Source of the DNA: Hermatobates lingyangjiaoensis
Lineage: Eukaryota; Arthropoda; Insecta; Hemiptera; Hermatobatidae
Direction: 5' to 3'
Assembly: GCA_026182355.1 (NCBI GenBank)
Contig: JAPFBL010000006.1
Coordinates: 7,096,501 to 7,160,500, forward strand
DNA length: 64,000 nt
Shown: positions 30,510-42,119 of the stretch, piece by piece
Position numbering within the stretch: position 1 is the first letter of the stretch
Layout of the letters: each line of letters begins with the position of its first letter
The notes under the pieces: model-generated
Told to the model about the DNA's origin: nothing
Seen by the model: only the letters and a program-made list of their open reading frames with translations
The model's database searches: none
Position numbers and translations under genes: made by a program

Positions 30510-32340
30510 TAACATGAAGCCATTATGACAATATGAGAAATATTATGAGTTATGAGTACCTCATAATATTGATGTTGGCTAAAAAACTCCATTTTTTTTA
30601 CATGGAACCAAAACTTTACCTACGCATACAAAAATCTAATTGAAGTGACCATATGACATTAAACATGACGACATAGAAAGAAAGAACATATGAAGTCATC
30701 AAATAAACCCACCTCGAATTTTTTCACCAGGAAAAACTGGTTAACTTAGAGTAATTTAGCTGCTTATTATCCTGCACTGGCTAGCACGTTAACCAGTATT
30801 GCGATTTTTAGTAAGAGGGAAAAATTAATAAATTAATAATAAAATGAATAACAAATGAAACTAGGCATAAAAGAGAAAAGAGAAATAAAAATTACAAAGG
30901 TCTAAGTGAACATTGTATATTGAAATATTAAATGAAATAGATGGTATGAAAAAAAAAATAAATTAAAGCTAACACTGAGATCAGAAGTAAATCAAGTTCC
31001 ATGTAGATCCAACACAAATAAATTTCACGACACACATGCTAAATGGATGCTTACAAACTCAAGTTATAATTCGATCCTATAAAAGCTTAAAGTTATTTAT
31101 TCTGTTCCCTACTCTTATCTTAATATCTTATTCCCTTCAGTATACAATTAATAATGGCAAATTTTTAGGCATTAACTTAAATGATGTTCATAATTTAGCA
31201 TACTAGTTTCATCTTATGAAACAACAAAAAAAAAAAAAAAAAAACGTTTAAGGCTAGAGATACTAAACTGGATGTAATCAGGGACGTGATTTTATCTGAC
31301 AGATAGGAATTTAGAAAGATAGTCATATTCGCTAATAATCTAGGGTCTTGCCTAAGGATTTATACCAAACTAAGGACATAAAAAAAATGAAATTGGTTTT
31401 CCCTTGGAGCCGAGAGGAGGGAATCGATTAGACAAGATATGAGGTCTAAGACAGCGAGACGATTAGGAGAAGTAGGGTAATTTAGATGATGAGAGGGTGC
31501 GATGACAGGCTAAGATAGAGGGTGGCAGCTGGGATAATTAATTGGTTGAATCGGCTTGTTTACGAGAAAGGGGCGAAGAAAGGATGACTCAAGTGAAATA
31601 CAGCACTCCACAACCACCCATCTCATTGACAGCTTATCTCCAGTCAAATCTCAACCTGATAAAACAAGTGTCATTGATATGGCCTACTCAGCCTTACATG
31701 AATGCTTCTATTGCATACGATCTATCAGTGGCCCGAGAAACACTTGTTCAGATAAGTGAATGGCAAGGAATTCAAACCCCTTTACTGCAACTTCTTGAAA
31801 ACCACCACTCAGTTATTATTATACTGTCACACATGATTTGAAAAATAAATTTAATAAAATTTCTTAAAAGTAAAACCGATCGAATTTTGACCTTTATCAT
31901 GAAACAATAAGGTAATGTCATTTCGGAGAATAAGCAGACGGCCATGTATTTGTTTGTAGTGAGCTTTACTCACATTTAGGCACTTGATTTATCTATTGAT
32001 AACAGTTTTGAAGTGACCAAGTTTACTAGTTTGCGTAATCACAGATGACCTGACTTACTGGCTGACTACCCCGCCACCAAGGTTACACACAAGCACACAA
32101 GCCTGCTCGACTGACAAGTGCGCGACATTATACAAAACAGCCTGTCCCACCTGACACCTTGATTGATATTAGCATCAGCTAAGTCTTTTTCCAAGTATCA
32201 ATAGAATAAAAATGATCAATATAAAAAAAGAACAGTCCAAGCTACAATCCAGTTATATAGTAACACCTCTGTATGGTAATTGGTTCAGCTGATGTCCTTC
32301 ATGATCGGATATAACATAATTTGCATCCAACACTTCCTAT
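30510..32340. other. No recognised gene; A-run and an unassigned open frame
   Basis: A run of about 18 A lies at 31227-31244. The segment 31540-31840 is open in two forward frames (up to 99 codons) and is less AT-rich, but neither translation resembles a known domain and there is no clear exon boundary. Left unassigned. Confidence 0.45.
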
Positions 32341-32351
32341 ACGACTTGGAT

Positions 32352-32723
32352 GATAATGTACTTTTGTTGTTGTTCTCTCATGTTCCTAATCATGACATCA
32401 TTGTTAACTCGATATTGCATTCGTTTTTTTGTACTTTACACTATTTTAGATAGGAACCAATATTTTTTTAAAGCATAAATGAAATGTTATAAATATCTAC
32501 TAAATTACGACAGTCTTTCTGAAGGCAGTTTAAAATCCCTTAGGTCATGGGTCACCGATATAACTTTTATTTTGGACTACTAACAGCAGATACCACAAGT
32601 CTCACAGTAGGACGATTGATGCTGTTATTGAAAGCATACTTATGTTGTTGTTCTGACTTAGTTCCTAATCATGACATAATTGCTAACTCGATATTGCAAT
32701 TGTTTTTTGTACTTTATACTATT
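32352..32723. repeat. Pair of ~90-bp direct repeats
   Basis: 32352-32447 and 32630-32723 share TTGTTGTTCT, GTTCCTAATCATGACAT, CTAACTCGATATTGCA and TTTTTTGTACTTTA with several differences, about 280 bp apart. It looks like an old local duplication of unknown origin. Confidence 0.75.
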
Positions 32724-32729
32724 TCTGCT

Positions 32730-33845
32730 TTACCAAAAGTTCGTTGTACTACTAGGTAGGGGAAGCAGTCAGCTTCACCAATGTAGCTATAACCTGAAAG
32801 CTTAAACGAGCAGGTTATAAATCTTATCCACTCTCCTCCGTTAATTAAATCACAGTCAGTAAATAAAAAGTTGAAAATAAATAGGACATCCTTCGAGATT
32901 TAGAGTCAATATTGATTTCATAATCTAACAAAAGTCTAAAAAACAAAATATGGAAGCTATGCATTTGCTTAGATTAAACAGAATAGATATGATATACAGA
33001 TTGTAATGTTTGGCCTATTTTGCTTAAGTAAAATCTTTAATTAGGGATGCACCTTCTGAACTACTGCCTGTCATTTTCTATCCCTTAATGAAACCAATAT
33101 TTACCCTTAATATAGTTCTATTTACATATATAGAAGTCAAATTATATTAATCACATTATTAAATATTCTTTTAAAGAAAGTGATAATAAAATAAATAATT
33201 ATAAAAGACCTAATTGATTTGATTTGAAGGAAAGCTGATTCGAATGAAAAGTAGGACAGGACTCTAAAGGCGAAGAGTGCAGCTCAAGTGTATAGATTAA
33301 AATTCTGTACCAGTTTAAAACTCTATAGAGAATAAATATATATAATAGATGATGAGCTCCAATATAAAATAAAATTATACGAAGAATTTTGAAGTAAGAA
33401 TAATCTTAAGCAAGATAAAATTAAATGAGTTTACGTCAATTGCTTTAACGGGAAAGTTTTCAAAGTTTCTGCTTTTTCTCAAACTTGTTAATGAAAATGT
33501 GAAGGAAAATCATGAATAGAAAAAAGTATAAAATAAGGAGGGAGAAAGTTACGAGAATATTTTTTCTGTTCTTTGTCGTTAATTTAAGAATTTCGCCTCC
33601 TTATTCTATAGTGTTTATAAGTTTAACAGCGTTAACCATAATGATTAATAGAATATGCTAAGTAAGATTTTTAATTGATAGATGAGTAATTGATAAACTG
33701 CATTGAATTCCATTCAAGGTAGCAATAACCAGCAAGCTTGTAGATTTTATCATTTATTTAATGGGTCAATAAATATATGCAATTGTTTACTCACATTAAA
33801 GTTATTTATTCTGGAATGGATAAACTACAAGAAAAGTAATTTATG
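32730..33845. other. AT-rich, no recognised feature
   Basis: Nothing coding or mobile recognised. Confidence 0.5.
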
Positions 33846-33850
33846 CTTCA

Positions 33851-33942
33851 AGAAATTTCTTGAAGCCACAGATTTATTTTTTTTCTGATTACTAAACTGC
33901 AAGTGGAGAATATTTTCCACTAAATACAAACTTTCAATTAAC
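33851..33942 (+). repeat. Dispersed 92-bp repeat, copy 1
   Basis: Begins AGAAATTTCTTGAAGCCACA and ends near TACAAACTTTCAATTAAC. It matches 37557-37648 at all but about three positions. The shared segment has no terminal inverted repeats and no coding sequence, so its nature is unknown. Confidence 0.85.
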
Positions 33943-33944
33943 AA

Positions 33945-35060
33945 TTATTCTTTAACTTAGAACTGGAAATTAAAGCATGTTGATGCTTTAGGTTCCAAGG
34001 ATGCGGTATCATTAATTTGAAATAATTCAGTACCAATAATCTTGAGTTTTTAATACTGAGGGAAAAAAGAGTTATGTCTTTGTATCAAATAATAAGGCTC
34101 AATAATACTTTTTATCTCTACGGGTCCTGGTTTTACAATTCGAAAATTGTTCAGATAATTTTAAATCTGCTGATATACGTTTGCGATTAGGAACTGGATT
34201 TCTTGATTTCGGATATAGTCCTTTTAAGCTACTCTGTAGTAGTTTTAATTAATTATTTTCTTTTCATTTTGGCGGCTTTTTAGGCTTCCAGGAAAAAATG
34301 AAACAGTTTTATTGCAGTCAAATTTCGCAATGAATGTGGGTATACAACCTGATTTGAAATGAAATAATTGCCAGCTACTACATTTGACTACAAGTAATAA
34401 AGATAAAAAGGATTCATCGTTTAAAATTTCTCAACCTAGTAAATCAGAATCGCTAACCCTGTGAGCACTGTGGCTTTAAGAATAAAGACATTTTTAATAA
34501 AGACTTGCGGATGGAACCACAAGTATGACTGCTACATACCATAACTGACGACGAACTCAGTCAAGTTCCTTCTTAAAGCAGCAACGTCCAATCTTCTACA
34601 TAACAATCAAGTTTAAATGTCTAACATGCTCGAGTACTTTTTTAACTTGAACGTTTATTTAAGAATACCTTCTCTTGTATAGCACACTTGACTGATCCTT
34701 GGAAGTGAATTTAAATTTGCCCACCAATCAACAATGATTTACTGATTCTGCTTTGCATGAATAATCCATGTCCTGATGTGTACACAGGTAGCAGTCAGTA
34801 CCCCTCAATGTTTGATTTGCTGTCGCAGTTTTACCATGTTCGAAATCATCAAACATGAAGGCCATTCACAATTTACAATTATATTTTCTTTTTGAAAAAC
34901 TAATATATTTCATTCTTATTAGATTACATATTATTAATCTTCACACCGTAACTTAATTAAACACCGTAATTATTACAAACTACTGGGTTAGACCTTCATG
35001 AGATTTAATAACGAAAATGGTTGTTAACTACTATGCTGCTTGATACCAGTTGGGTACTAA
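33945..35060. other. AT-rich, no recognised feature
   Basis: Nothing coding or mobile recognised. Confidence 0.5.
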
Positions 35061-35061
35061 T

Positions 35062-35160
35062 GCAGTCTGCATCTGGGAGAAGAAAGGACCTGCGCGGCTA
35101 AAGAACATGCCGCCAATTGACGTGACTGCGTGCGCGCCATAGTTATGCAAATTATAGCCC
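35062..35160. promoter_or_regulatory. CpG-containing patch with octamer and CRE half-site
   Basis: Within ~95 bp of GC-richer sequence lie CCTGCGCGGCTAAAG, TTGACGTGA, GCGTGCGCGCC and ATGCAAAT (octamer consensus). CpGs are rare elsewhere here. It could be a small regulatory element or part of an unrecognised repeat; no transcript is visible beside it. Confidence 0.25.
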
Positions 35161-35164
35161 TCTT

Positions 35165-35850
35165 ACAATATCAACTATTTATTCAAATTACTAGTGAAGA
35201 TTTCTAATTCAAAATATTTTCTTTATCTTTAATCAAATAAACTACAAGAAATGTAATTCATCCTTTACGCCATAATTGAATTTCCATTTCCGATCAACAA
35301 CCTTTGATAATATCCATTTGGATGAAAATTATGAAGTTATTTTATGAATGTTCTTAAATGCCAAAAAGATCATTTTAATCAGGATGCAAGTTCATTCCTT
35401 AAATGGACCATTTGGTTGCTTATATCATAACAGGCCTACAACTGTGGAGAAAATGTTAAAAATAAATAGGACATTGATTTATGAGTCCTACAAAATGGCA
35501 ACCCTACGATATTTATCGCATGTAAGAGGTCGAAAAAATGGGAAGGCTCATAATGATTTCTTTCAGGCCCAAACATACAGTTTGACCGTCAATGGAAACT
35601 CAATGTAACTTGAAGTCCATTTCATTGTTATTTTCATTTTAATTGGTAGAGAGTCAGTTTGTAAAACACATAAACCACTACTCTGACTGGACCATATATA
35701 ATCTATTAAAAAAATTCACATTATCATATAACTGCTATTCTAAGAGTTTAATCTAAACATCTCATCAAATAGCTTGATATATTATTTATATACAGATATT
35801 TATTCACTATAAAATCGGAAAAACGATCTAAACTGGACATACACAAGTTA
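35165..35850. other. AT-rich, no recognised feature
   Basis: An open frame near 35.35-35.61 kb (86 codons) has no recognisable domain. Confidence 0.45.
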
Positions 35851-35854
35851 AAAA

Positions 35855-36000
35855 TCGAAGAAGAGTAACGACAGAGTAAAGGAATACACTTACTAACTCA
35901 GATTTTCGGAAAACCCGTTGTCAGGAGAAAAGATATATATATTAGAAACTATTGCCCGTTAAGTAGAAACAAAATAAAACTTATCAGGAGTCGGTCCATT
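35855..36000 (-). repeat. PLE terminal fragments, families B and G
   Basis: 35860-35935 is a worn minus-strand family B end (CTCCTGACAACGGG, CGAAAATCTGAGTTAG). After a short TA run, 35946-36000 is a family G end (GTAGAAACAAAATAAAAC). Confidence 0.6.
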
Positions 36001-36051
36001 TTTCAGGTTCAAATTAAACTCTCGATGCTTTTGAGAGTGTATATATATATA

Positions 36052-36306
36052 TCAAACGATACAAGAAAATATCACATAAGAACAACAACACAACTCAATC
36101 CAATATTTCGACCTCATCATCATCAGGAGAAGGAGAAGAAAAAGAAGAAGACGAACTAAATAGCAAATTAGGAATTTTAGTTCTATTTGCCAGCACATTA
36201 TAACTATTCTTCTTCATCTTCTTTTTCTCCTGATGGCAAGCTCGTCAAAATATTGAAGTGATTGTGTTATTGTTTCTACGTGTTCTTTTCTTGTATTCGT
36301 TTGATA
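36052..36306. repeat. PLE-derived palindrome, family C
   Basis: Arms about 36052-36150 and 36206-36306, inverted copies with several differences and a ~55-nt centre. Cores point outward (left on the minus strand: CTGATGATGATGAGGTCG, AAATATTGG; right: CTGATGGCAAGCTCG). Confidence 0.82.
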
Positions 36307-36359
36307 AGTCGTCTTAACAGACAGTTTCATGTTTCATATTATATATATATAAAGAATTC

Positions 36360-36477
36360 ACATAAACACGTGAAACAACAATCAATGTCAGTTGGGTTTT
36401 TGACTCTGACGAAGACCGCTTGTTACGGTTGAAAGATCTTAGTCTTGTTTTCCCATTTCTTATTGTGGTTTGATCAT

Positions 36478-36478
<1 letters not shown>
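36360..36478 (+). repeat. PLE-derived unit, family A, rearranged left side
   Basis: The right part is a complete family A unit. The left part (36360-36386, CACATAAACACGTGAAACAA) is an inverted copy of the far outer end of family A seen at 9680-9700, so the arms are unequal in length. Confidence 0.75.
36402..36444 (+). ncRNA. Hammerhead ribozyme-like motif, family A
   Basis: GACT, CTGACGA (36406-36412), extra A, stem II GACCG/CGGTT with loop CTTGTTA, GAA, self-complementary AGATCT as stem III, T as candidate cleavage base, then AGTC, which pairs perfectly with GACT as stem I. Complete in every element. Confidence 0.65.

Positions 36479-36525
<47 letters not shown>
36479..36525. repeat. (TA)n microsatellite
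   Basis: About 23 TA units between family A and a following PLE terminus. Confidence 0.92.
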
Positions 36526-36528
<3 letters not shown>

Positions 36529-36529
36529 C

Positions 36530-36780
36530 TAATTGTTCTTGACCTCTTCATTCAAAGTTATTTTGAGGACTAGGTCTTGGAAATCAATTTCTACTTCTTT
36601 GTGATGTAAACAAGTATTTTTAAGTCTTTATTGTTAATGTAGTCCATATTAATATATAGTTGTTAATAATATTATTACCCTTATCTGTTTTTATAACCTG
36701 ATGATGATGAATAAATAGATCGAAACGTTGGCATAGAAGGAGAAGTTCATTTCCAAGACCTAGCCCTCAGATATTAGATA
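36530..36780 (+). repeat. PLE terminal region, single copy, with hammerhead-like core
   Basis: CTGATGATGATG (from 36698), stem GAT/ATC, GAAACGTTGGC, then AAGGAGAAGTTCATTTCC and GACCTAGCCCTCA. The last piece is close to the outer end of the 5276-6182 element (GACCTAGCCCTCAATAACG), so both belong to one PLE group. Both outer ends show the shared piece GA..CTAG..CTTGGAAAT, giving a loose inverted pair (36573-36596 with 36745-36772). Confidence 0.65.
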
Positions 36781-36869
36781 TATATTGTTACATATATAAT
36801 AATGATAACAATTGATTGAGATATTACGTCAATCAATTATCTCTATGCATTGTGAACTGCCTGTAATAT

Positions 36870-37060
36870 ATTTCTAGTCGTATTCTATTTTCTCTTTACT
36901 GTTATTTTGTGTTCTTATTTATCGGTTTTTTTATTTCCTTCTACCTTAAGATGACCTACGAGGTCGGAAGCTTGTTTTCTTCTATAACTTAGTTATAGTT
37001 AGTCCGTTAATATACGTTATCAATTATTGGACTGTGTTATCGCCTCTAGTATATCCCTCG
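36870..37060 (+). repeat. PLE terminal fragment, family H
   Basis: 36945-36972: CTTAAGATGACC, TACGA, GGTCGGAAGCTTG. It has the same layout as 8698-8726, with CTTAAGA in place of CTGANGA and GGAA in place of GAAA, so it should be inactive. Stem II (GACC/GGTC) and self-complementary AGCT are kept. Confidence 0.5.
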
Positions 37061-37084
37061 AATTTTTTTTATTTTAATTGCCTT

Positions 37085-37212
37085 TGCAGCATAGAAAAGT
37101 GATTAGAAAAAAGAAGAATTGCTATTAAAAAAATAGTAAATGCAGAATCTCCTCTGCTATTTAACAATATATGCTGAGATGAAGATCTGCTGCCAGTTTA
37201 TACAGCAGATAT
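37085..37212 (+). pseudogene. PLE ORF N-terminal module, relic
   Basis: Frames give HRKVIRKKK, then IVNAESPLLFNNIC and DEDLLPVYTADI with interruptions, matching the module at 52.2 and 56.2 kb. Once again it ends where TNIY would meet ATATAT. Confidence 0.62.
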
Positions 37213-37556
37213 TTATTTTTAACATATATATTGTTAAAAATATGACCATATTTTGCTGAAACTTGCTTCTTAATAAGTTTCTCAATCAACAAATATATAT
37301 CTATAAATATTTAGGTAGCAGACCTTCGTTAATATATATGCAATTGACTCGTTTACTTATTTCTCTTCTTGCTATTTATCTAGATAGCTTTTCCAGCTTT
37401 CTAGAAGACAATCTAAATGGAAGACAGAAATAAGAACGCTGAAGCAGCTATCTAAAAAAAATAGTAAGGAGAGAAATAGCTATACAAGTCAACTGCATAT
37501 GTATATATAGATGCTATATAAATGAGACAAGCTAATTGAGGGTCAGAATTTATTTT

Positions 37557-37648
37557 AGAAATTTCTTGAAGCCACAGATTTATTTTTTTTCTGATTACTA
37601 AACTGCAAGTAGAGAATCTTTTCCACTAAATACAAACTTTCATTTAAC
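37557..37648 (+). repeat. Dispersed 92-bp repeat, copy 2
   Basis: Same orientation as 33851-33942 and about 3.7 kb away. The two diverge abruptly at both edges, so this is a discrete insertion or duplication, not part of a long homology. Confidence 0.85.
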
Positions 37649-37664
37649 ATATATCTCGTCAAAA

Positions 37665-37930
37665 TGTAATTATCTGTAAGAACAATAAACCACTTACAAT
37701 GTTTCGATATTGACGTATACATTTCAATATTCGTCTATATCAGGAGAATATTCTGATGGAAGGTAAACATAAACTCAGTTTTCAATTTACGTCGAAATAT
37801 AAATAGTAAGAATGAATAATTCTCAATGTTTTCTTTTATGCTTCTCCGACATATATTTTTAAAGTGAAAACTGGAAAATAAAAAAAATAAATTGGTATCT
37901 CAATATTTCGCTACCACATTTTTCAATGAA
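37665..37930 (-). repeat. Degenerate PLE termini
   Basis: On the minus strand CTCCTGATATAGACG, AATATTGAAATG (37743-37715) and, further right, GGTAGCGAAATATTGAG (37917-37900) recall families C and D, with weak cores. Confidence 0.4.
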
Positions 37931-37934
37931 AAAG

Positions 37935-38600
37935 TAGACAATACACAGGTAAAGGAGCAAACTGTTTACAACCATTATAAAGTGACACTCGAAATAGTCA
38001 CTCATACGAACGCGAAGGGGAAATGAATAATAAATAATTAGGAGATAAAAGATAAAAAGAATAAGTCAAGAAAGAGAGAAATAAGTAAAATTAGGAAGAG
38101 ATAAAGATACAGACAAGAATGACAATTACAAGAGAGATTACAAATAAAAGCAGCTAAACCATCGTATCAAGATGTAACGAGTAACTGATCTCTCGGGAAA
38201 GAGATCAGTAATTCTCCCAGAAGCCCTAAACTAGGATCGTAATTATCACAGGAAACAAGTCGCAGAATTCCAACAGCACTGGGCAAAAATTATTTAAACT
38301 AAAATCCAATTGTTCAAGTGAACAAACATTATGTATCATATATGTGCAATGTTGATACTATAAAGATTCAAACTACCAGAAGAATAGGTGATAATGGTTC
38401 ATTTTTAGATATCAGTCGTTTCAGAAGTAATTAAAGATGATAAAAAAAAACGTGAGGACTATAAATAGTGTGGAAATAATCTGGGAATAAATTCAAATAG
38501 AAAAAGAAATGGCTTCAGGAAAGCAATGTATCATGAAAAAGTAATTTAAATAAGTTAAACAGCGAAAATAAAACCAAGAAGGGGTACTTGCGTTGAAAAT
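37935..38600. other. AT-rich, no recognised feature
   Basis: Purine-rich in part (38030-38160). A hairpin CTGATCTC/GAGATCAG lies at about 38187-38210. Confidence 0.45.
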
Positions 38601-38618
38601 ACTAAGAAGATCGTGCCT

Positions 38619-38834
38619 CTATTGACCTTGTACGTCGTGCAGGTAGGATGTAATAATAAGAGGAGAGGAAATGCGGGAACTCCCTTCGGACAGCCTCAAG
38701 GTGTAGCTGTCGAAGAGTTCAAGGACTGAAATACCTGTTGAAGAGCCCCTTAGATAGAAGGCTGTATTGAGAAATAAGTCGACAAGGAGTGCTGCTCGAG
38801 TGTTAACTTCTTGACCATCTGTGTTCAGAAACAA
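38619..38834 (-). pseudogene. Possible retrotransposon RT fragment
   Basis: An open segment of 71 codons in a GC-richer patch. The end reads LRLSEGSSRISSPLIITSYL and then HDV, which recalls RT motif 'GxPEGSxLSPLLF.xYLNDV' with a one-residue shift. The upstream part (LVDLFLNTAFYLRGSSTGIS) is not diagnostic. The Y.DD box is absent. Chance resemblance is possible. Confidence 0.28.
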
Positions 38835-38849
38835 CTCAGTCTCTTAAGT

Positions 38850-41080
38850 GGCACAAACTCTCTGCGCTCGTCAGCAGAGTGACATTCTTAGAGAAATTCA
38901 CTCTAAATATAATTAGTCCAAGTCATTATTCTTCTGGGTTTTATAAATTAATTTTCTTTTATAAATTTAAAAATTATTTTTAAAAGTTATTTTGATTTTA
39001 TAAATTATTTCATTTTAATCATTGACAATACAATAATTAACCCATATTTCATTATTTGTTTTATTTTGACACTTCTTTTAGAAACCTTCCAGCAAACTTC
39101 TTTTCAATTAATAATTTTAATTAATAGTTTATTAACAAAATGAATCTAATGAACAATTGTGGTTGACAGTATTTTTTCAATGTCATCTGATTAATATGAA
39201 AATTAATTTGCAATTCTTCAATAAGTAAGCGACCGCGGTTAAAAAATATTAAATACATTTCATTACTTGTAAAATCTGTTATAATGTGGTATTTAATCAT
39301 ATTGGGGAATTTCCAAAATTATGTCTCGAAGAAAAACACTCTCATAGATCAATATCTCAAGAGTGCAGATGTAAACCTGAATAAGAGCACTATGTGTTCG
39401 AAACGCGTTGTTAGTTTTCATATTAAATATTTTTTTGTGTGGAATGGTAATTTTTCCATATTTCCATTCATCTGCACATTACACAGGTTTCAACTTAAGT
39501 TTTCTCCCATCGTTCTGACAGACTATTGTTTACCATTTTAAATGGGTTACTACTATCAAGAATTGAGAAAAAACTGAAAGTAACTGCACTATTCAATTTT
39601 AATGCATAAATTACAAGAGAGATGATAAAAGTAAATTAATTCCCAGATATGGCTATCAAAGGAGAATAAAAGAATGGTTGTTGGAGAGGACGAGCAGACA
39701 TATTTGGTATAAGGGAATGCATTGGAGAGATATGCAAATGAGACGTGGGGTGCGGGCAGGTGGCTGGGACGGGACCGGGGTTGATTTCTTGTGGGCAAGA
39801 TTACTGAACTTGCACAGCAATTGAACCCCACAGAATAGCCGGTCACCTCGAAGCCCTTTTAACATTCCACATACCTTGTGTCCTAGCCTCAAGAATTTAT
39901 TTGTCGCTTTATCAAGACGGCTTTTAATATTCTCTTTCAACTAACGAGGCTATAAAAAAGAAGGAAGAAATCAATAACTAGTTATCAAAGGAATCACTCA
40001 CAATTAATTACATCTTAAATTAATACAAGCCTGTTATAACGTCATTACAACCATTTTATAATGCACCGAATATCAATGTGTAAAATATTTTTAAACGAAC
40101 TTGATTACTTTTCCTTTATGTGCATTATATTTTGAGTTTAACATCGTACACTTATTAATGTTTATTTCTTATAATAATGTTCTGTCTACGAAAATCCATA
40201 AAATAATGTTTATAAAATTGTAGAGAAAGTGGAGGTCCAGGTGTCTATAAAGCCCAATTAACTGTCCATAGGGACATTTGAATACGAAAGTATAGCCTCT
40301 CAGCAGACAATATTCCAAGTGCTATAACATGTTCAAATTTCTCACTTTCAATGTGAATAGTTATTACTAATATCAATAGTTCATAAATGTAAAAAAAAAA
40401 TTAACAACAAAAATGAATGATGCATTCAACAAAAGATACAAAAGAATGATGAAATCGCATAGTACACATAGAAATAAAAAGAAACAAGTAAAAACAAAAT
40501 GTTAATATAAAGTGAGACTAAGATGTTTCGACCTGCAGAGATGTTTATCAATGAGACAACTAAGATAACAGAGTCATCCACACTGCAGCATATTTACCTC
40601 TTACGAATGCGAATCGGCATCCCTGATATGTCGTAGAATAAATTCCCACGACTGATGGGCCCCATGTTCAATATTCAAGAAATGATAGTTATTTAATGAC
40701 ATGAACTAAAGACAGATGCTGAAAATATTTAAAATTTTCTTAACAATCGACACACTTTGGCTGGGAATGTTTACAAACCAATAGTGTCATCATACTCATG
40801 TTAAGAAGAGTATACGGTCTACACTCTATATGTTCTATATATAAATCACGGTCTATTCGCTAAATAACTTATAAGACAAATTTTCAGAACTGTGCTAACT
40901 CTGCTCTTTATCGAACACCGCGTTCTCCTGATAAGATACTCACTGGTCTGCAACTAGAAAAAATTGAAATGCTCATTATTTGTCTCAATTAAGCTGACCC
41001 TTCGTGTGAATTACCACAATGTAGAAACTTCGCTATTCCAATGCACGCAAATCAGTATACGTATACATGCAAATATTACA
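38850..41080. other. AT-rich; two isolated hammerhead-like relics
   Basis: At 39374-39412 (plus): AAC, CTGAATA, extra A, stem GAGCAC/GTGTTC, GAA, self-complementary ACGCGT, T, GTT. The fold is well kept, but the G of CTGANGA is T, so it should be inactive. At about 40530-40560 (minus): TTGATAAACATC, GGTCGAAACATCTTAG, more worn. A GC-richer patch at 39730-39850 is open on the minus strand but not recognised. Confidence 0.45.
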
Positions 41081-41091
41081 GTACTTGTTTC

Positions 41092-41190
41092 AGTGAATGC
41101 TTCCGCGTTCAAATCCTTGGCAAAATCTCCGAATCCAAACGTCAGGTTGCCTTAAGAGCTGCATAGAAGGCAGATATTTGCCTCCATATA
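41092..41190 (+). pseudogene. PLE GIY-YIG C-terminal scrap
   Basis: The frame reads ECFRVQILGKISESKRQVALRAA (23 codons, split here as ECFRVQILGK and ISESKRQVALRAA), stop, KADICL. This matches NHCFRVQVLNHIP....VTLRASEEAIICL of the 47.4 kb ORF. Neither the ORF end nor the AU-rich tract is present. Confidence 0.7.
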
Positions 41191-41667
41191 CGTGTGGATT
41201 GTGGTATGTGCGTGTGTCTTTTCGATATGAATAAGGCATCTAAAAACCCAGAAGAGCTACAATTACCAAATTTCAGAATTCAGTTCCTGAAAGTCCTGAG
41301 ACGGAACATAAAGCTCATCACCAGTATTACCCGCTCTTATGGGGTAGTTTATAATAATAAATTAAGTTTTTTTTTACGATTTGATAAAACCTTGTCAATA
41401 TGATTTTGATTACATTTCCTGTGATTCTGACTTTTTAGTCAAATTTAATATGTCCTTCAGGGTCAAAAGTTTAAAGACTGTTCTGGAATGATGATAAACA
41501 AACATTCAAAGACTGTTGAATGCATTATTAAGGATATTAAACAAAAGTGAAAAAAATGTAGATAACAATTATTAAATTCGATCAAACTAAGTTAAATTGA
41601 GATAGAATGAGGGAAAAACACTTGTTTGGTACGTAATATTTCCTAAAGGAATAGAGATACTGGGAAC

Positions 41668-42114
41668 CAGTATACCGCCCAGGGCATTTTGAGGGGGTAA
41701 AAATAGAAAATAAAAAAATATTGAAATAATAAAAAACTAACAAAACAATCTGGAATTTTATACCAGGATAAGTTTTAAGGTCGTAATTGTTTTTATGTTT
41801 TAGTTGTGTAGTACTGTTTAATCAAGCCATTTAATCAAGCAATTTTTTTACAATTTGAATGAAACGTTTTGTTTTGAAAAATCTTTGGTTTTCTTTGATG
41901 ACGACTGTATATGTATAAGAGAACTGTAAAAGATGCAAATCTGTGACCAATGACAGCAGTCTAAAATTACATCTTTGATTGTAATTCCATGAAAATAAAT
42001 ATCTTCAGGACGTTCTGAAGTTTCGAATGAGTGTTAACGTATTATCAACGGTGTGCGGGGGGGGGGGGGATCTTATGACCACCCCGGGAGGGAAAAATAG
42101 TTGCTACGCCACTG
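41668..42114. mobile_element. Possible DNA-transposon remnant
   Basis: The right end reads TTGCTACGCCACTG. Its complement CAGTGGCGTAGCAA is a common terminal motif of animal DNA transposons. The left candidate is CAGTATACCGCCCAGGGC. Both sides have G-rich subterminal stretches, including a 13-G run at 42057-42069. The ends match only partly and I see no good target duplication, so the left boundary is uncertain. Confidence 0.35.
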
Positions 42115-42119
42115 GGTGA

